Positions 24,607 to 27,386 of a stretch of DNA of 27,386 bases are shown here, one piece after another (the first letter of the stretch is position 1; the number at the start of each line of letters is the position of its first letter). The translations under genes were made by a program, and so were the position numbers. The DNA lies in NCBI GenBank assembly GCA_023391815.1, contig JAEWAF010000128.1, positions 1 to 27,386 of the forward strand, in the 5' to 3' direction. The DNA comes from Pseudomonadota bacterium (lineage in GTDB: Bacteria; Pseudomonadota; Gammaproteobacteria; Steroidobacterales; Steroidobacteraceae). Under the pieces are notes generated by a model. It made no database searches and was not told where the DNA came from. It saw nothing but the letters and a program-made list of their open reading frames with translations.

Positions 24607-24879
24607 CTACCGGATGCCGTTCCCCGTCCTCGGTAGCCCCCTCTCTCCCAGGCAGCCGTGCAGGTCACCGCCGATCTCGATGGCGTTCTCCTGGCAGTAA
24701 TTTCTCAGTGCCTCGATGGAGGTGAAGCGGACGCCATCCCCATCGAGCCCTGGGGCGCGTCGTAAGAAATCGTCCAGACCGGCGGAGTGGTCTTTTGCCA
24801 GGGCAAATTGCAGCGGATCGAGCAGGAAGTATTCGACACTCAAAGGATGGGCCAGGGCCGCGACGTACATCCTTGGCAT
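24607..24879 (-). CDS. Small hypothetical protein
   Basis: The 90-residue product has no recognised family. It contains the segments SVEYFLLDPLQFALAKDH and FTSIEALRNYCQENAIEIGG and looks like a real soluble protein. The ATG at 24879 has AAGGG 7 bases upstream. It is convergent with the kinase gene, 142 bases away. Confidence 0.55.
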   Translation of the reverse strand: MPRMYVAALAHPLSVEYFLLDPLQFALAKDHSAGLDDFLRRAPGLDGDGVRFTSIEALRNYCQENAIEIGGDLHGCLGERGLPRTGNGIR

Positions 24880-25170
24880 TCGTCTACCCTTGAGGAGAGT
24901 TGGCGCCTTTCCGAACGGCTATTTGGCCCAGCGGGTTTCGTCCTCCCGGCACAACGCAACTGAGGGCCGCAGCGTGATTGCGCTACACGGCTGGCTGCCC
25001 CTGGTCAGGCCAAAACACCCGAAGGCTTTTCAAGCGGCTCACGTCAATACCGATGTGCCAATCCTTGTTTGTTGCACTCCAGGCGAACAGTGGGGATTGA
25101 TTGACCATTCCGGGGCGGAAGGCGCAGCGTTCTCCAACTGGGAAGAGCGAAAAGAACAGGGAGATCGGCC

Positions 25171-25527
25171 GTGTTCGTCGTCATTCGAAGGTATGCGACC
25201 GAGGCGCGGGCCGAAGAAGTGGCTCGGCGGGTTGGCGAGGGGTTGCTGCCGATCCTGAGGGACCTGCCTGGATACCGGGCCTATTATGCCTTTGTCGCCG
25301 AGGATGGCCGCCCGGTCTCGGTCAGCCTCACTCAGGACCGGGCCGCAGCCTTGGCTGCCAATGAGCGCGCACGCGCCTGGATGGCGGGCAATATGTCTGA
25401 CCTGCTGCCTGATCCGCCGGAGGTCATCATGGGCGAGATATTGGTCGATGGCGCGACCTTCGGCCAGGGAGCCGCAGCCGAGCAGGACCGGGCAGCCGAT
25501 GAGGAGGCGGCGGACGGCGGCGTCTGA
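25171..25527 (+). CDS. ABM-like dimeric alpha/beta-barrel protein
   Basis: The 118-residue protein begins FVVIRRYATEARAEEVARRV and continues LLPILRDLPGYRAYYAFVAEDG, the pattern of antibiotic-biosynthesis-monooxygenase-like ferredoxin-fold proteins. Many such proteins have no known enzymatic role. The last 25 residues are Asp/Ala/Glu-rich. The GTG start has AGGGAG 7 bases upstream. Confidence 0.72.
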   Translation: MFVVIRRYATEARAEEVARRVGEGLLPILRDLPGYRAYYAFVAEDGRPVSVSLTQDRAAALAANERARAWMAGNMSDLLPDPPEVIMGEILVDGATFGQGAAAEQDRAADEEAADGGV

Positions 25528-25797
25528 TGTTGGCCTGAGTGGGGGTACTTCGCCCAAGGCCAAGAGCCCACCTTGGTATCCAGCCGGATATCGAGGGATG
25601 ATCAGGCCCCGCCAGTCGGATAGCTAGACCCGGTGGACAGATGATCACGGCGGTTGTGCCGTGCGGACGATAGTCGTCGATGCGGTATTCTCTGCCGCCC
25701 TCGCTGGAGAGGCGGGTGGTGGCCGCTCTGGGCGTGTCATCTCACCACGGCGACCTCCCTACTCATCGTCTCGGCTTCCGTCAGACTATCCTGCGAG

Positions 25798-26001
25798 TCA
25801 GGCGAGCTTGAGGTTTGCCGCCGCCTCTTTGCCGCGCTCGCGCACCACCTCGTAGGAGACCTTCTGGCCATCATTGAGGCCGTTCAGCCCTGCGGCCTGC
25901 ACGGCGGTGATGTGGACGAACACATCCTTGCTGCCGTCATCGGGTTGGATGAAGCCGAAGCCCTTCTGCGCATTGAACCACTTCACCGTTCCGGTGGCCA
26001 T
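25798..26001 (-). CDS. CspA-family cold-shock protein
   Basis: The 67-residue protein is a complete cold-shock domain with RNP1 KGFGFI (13-18) and RNP2 VFVHI (27-31), and it binds single-stranded RNA or DNA as a chaperone. The ATG at 26001 has GGAG 8 bases upstream. It is divergent from the response regulator, with a 145-base shared intergenic region. The response-regulator promoter points away from this gene, so EcfG control is not shown for it. Confidence 0.96.
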   Translation of the reverse strand: MATGTVKWFNAQKGFGFIQPDDGSKDVFVHITAVQAAGLNGLNDGQKVSYEVVRERGKEAAANLKLA

Positions 26002-26068
26002 ATGACGATCTCCGTTCTGTGTTCGCCATGCTACTCGAAAAATACCCTGTTCCCTTACCTGAGCGGCA

Positions 26069-26093
26069 GGAACTCACGGCTTTGCGTTTCGTC
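26069..26093 (+). promoter_or_regulatory. EcfG-type promoter of the response regulator gene
   Basis: GGAAC (26069-26073) and CGTC (26090-26093) are separated by 16 bases and resemble the element at 23032-23056 through most of the spacer. A transcript from near 26100 would have a leader of about 45 bases. Confidence 0.65.
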
Positions 26094-26146
26094 ATGTGAC
26101 GGGCACTTGAAATATCGGTAATCGTATACAACGGGAACGGTGTGGC

Positions 26147-26512
26147 ATGGCGGTGCTGGTGGTCGAGGATGAAGACTTGGTCCGTGAGATTGTCACTGAG
26201 GGCCTTGCAGAGGACGGCCACGTAGTGATCGAAGCGCCTTCGGCGGAAGACGCACTGGCCATGAAGCACACCGATGGACCGCCGGACGTGGTTGTAACCG
26301 ATGTGAACCTAGGCCAGGGCATGACTGGGTTGGCTCTGGTCGAGGAAGTCCACCGCCGTTGGCCCGATGCCGGTGTTGTCATCATGACCGGCAATCCCGC
26401 CTCGGTCGGCGATCGCCAGTTCAGTTCGCAAGAGCGGTTCCTCACCAAGCCCTTCGGCAATGCCCGGCTGGTTTCGACAGTTCGAGAGCTAATGGGCCGG
26501 TCGGCGCGGTAG
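26147..26512 (+). CDS. Single-domain response regulator (CheY-like receiver)
   Basis: The 121-residue protein is a receiver domain only: acidic pocket E7-D8, phosphoacceptor Asp52 in VVTDVNLG, Thr81 in IMTG, and Lys101 in LTKPFG. It has no output domain, so it probably passes phosphate on or binds a partner. In alphaproteobacteria such single-domain regulators modulate the PhyR stress pathway; it is not PhyR, which has an N-terminal sigma-like domain. GGGAACGG lies a few bases before the ATG. The DUF4118 kinase follows 138 bases on, on the same strand. Confidence 0.9.
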   Translation: MAVLVVEDEDLVREIVTEGLAEDGHVVIEAPSAEDALAMKHTDGPPDVVVTDVNLGQGMTGLALVEEVHRRWPDAGVVIMTGNPASVGDRQFSSQERFLTKPFGNARLVSTVRELMGRSAR

Positions 26513-26650
26513 GCATAATCGTGAGCGTTTCCAGAATGCGCAGCCAGGGTTGGGGCGGCTCCCTAGAGGACGCTGCGTCCATTCGTGGGGCGAGATTGGG
26601 CGAAGGGGCAGCAAGCGGGAGCCGCTCCTGTCTTCCGCCGTTAAGCAGGC

Positions 26651-27386
26651 ATGCTCAACCCCACCCTCGCCAACACCGTGATCTCCCACACCCGGCGTTG
26701 GCCGACTTGGGCGCGCTACACGGCAACGGCGGCTATCGTCGGGATCGTCTTCCTGCTCCGCCGGGCTGCTGATCCGATCCTGCCACAGGGCTATCCGTAC
26801 CTCCTGGCCTTCGGCGCCATCCTGCTTTCCGCCGCTCTGTTCGACCACCTGTCTGGCCTACTCGCTACCACCTTGTCCGGCCTGCTCGCAGCTTGGTTTT
26901 ACCTGCCGCCGGTCGATAGTCTCGCGGTAGAGAACCAGGGTGATATGGTCGGGCTTGGCCTTTTCGCGGTCACAGGGGTAGTTATTTCGCTCACCGTTGA
27001 GGCTCTGCATCGGGCTCTTGCCGATCGGCAGCAAGCCCTCGACGACCTCGCCCGGTCCAATGCCGACCTTGCTCGGTCGGAGGAACGGCATGGACTCTTA
27101 CTGCGCGAGTTTCGCCACAGAACGAGAAATGATCTTCATTCGCTTGTTGGCCTACTGCGTCTACGCGCCCGAGCGGCGCCGTCCGACGCCGCGCGCGAGG
27201 GACTGCGTGAGGCGGCCGAGCATGCAATGGCGCTCGCCCGTGTCCACACCCATCTCGCCGAGGGAAGCGGCACGGGCGATGGCGACGCCAGTGACGTAGC
27301 CGCTGCGAACAGTCAGCGGTTCATTGAGGGGCTATGTGCCGATATCGAGGCAGCGTTGGTCGGTGATGGGCTGCGCCCTGTTAGGC
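26651..27386 (+). CDS. DUF4118 membrane sensor histidine kinase (HisKA_2/HWE type), 3' end cut by window edge
   Basis: The frame runs from the ATG at 26651, preceded by an in-frame stop at 26642, to the edge of the window (245 codons). Residues 20-120 carry four hydrophobic segments of the DUF4118 membrane domain (ATAAIVGIVFLL, YLLAFGAILLSAALF, LLATTLSGLLAAWFYLPPV, LGLFAVTGVVISLTV). A coiled coil follows, then the phosphoacceptor region LLLREFRHRTRNDLHSLVGLL typical of HisKA_2 kinases. The ATP-binding domain lies outside the window. It could phosphorylate the response regulator before it. Confidence 0.88.
   Translation, partial: MLNPTLANTVISHTRRWPTWARYTATAAIVGIVFLLRRAADPILPQGYPYLLAFGAILLSAALFDHLSGLLATTLSGLLAAWFYLPPVDSLAVENQGDMVGLGLFAVTGVVISLTVEALHRALADRQQALDDLARSNADLARSEERHGLLLREFRHRTRNDLHSLVGLLRLRARAAPSDAAREGLREAAEHAMALARVHTHLAEGSGTGDGDASDVAAANSQRFIEGLCADIEAALVGDGLRPVR

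Noticed and set aside
24716..25258. Forward 180-codon open frame
   Set aside because: It starts antisense to the 24607-24879 gene and overlaps the GTG start of the ABM-like gene in another frame; composition is not protein-like.

Overview
The window is GC-rich, densely coded DNA from an alphaproteobacterium. The best fit is Rhodospirillales/Acetobacterales, inferred from an EcfG-type sigma factor, HWE-family histidine kinases, a GFA protein, a DUF6626-like protein and the codon bias. No rRNA, tRNA, CRISPR array or complete insertion sequence was recognised. Family names come from motifs read by eye, not from database searches.

Positions 1-7818 hold small-molecule enzymes: an O-methyltransferase (cut off at base 1), a GFA protein, an exported DUF1330 protein, a GT-B glycosyltransferase followed by a DAO-type FAD oxidoreductase, a class II aldolase that lacks the family's N-terminal helix, and two SAM-dependent methyltransferases. 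Convergent pairs are separated by hairpins. The gene order suggests secondary or xenobiotic metabolism, but no single pathway can be named.

Positions 8300-22160 look like accessory, plasmid- or island-like DNA. They hold a small serine recombinase, a small secreted protein, an RTX-repeat protein, a solitary DNA methyltransferase with an extra N-terminal domain, a Cys-rich protein resembling a worn-down rolling-circle Rep, a TrpF-like protein without the catalytic Cys, a translationally coupled DUF6626-like pair, a frameshifted lipoprotein gene, a DUF927-type ATPase divergent from a ribbon-helix-helix regulator, and a PcfJ-like protein. Several of these genes lack a Shine-Dalgarno sequence and have a -10-like hexamer 5-8 bases before the start codon, so leaderless transcription is plausible. 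Good sigma70-type promoters occur at 13394-13422 and 20570-20598.

Positions 22331-27386 are a stress-signalling block: an EcfG-like ECF sigma factor divergent from a PAS-HWE kinase, a CspA-type cold-shock protein, a single-domain response regulator, and a DUF4118 membrane kinase that runs off the right edge. The kinase at 23088 and the response regulator at 26147 are preceded by nearly identical GGAAC-N16-CGTC elements, close to the known EcfG promoter, so the sigma factor probably drives both. No PhyR or NepR gene is seen here.
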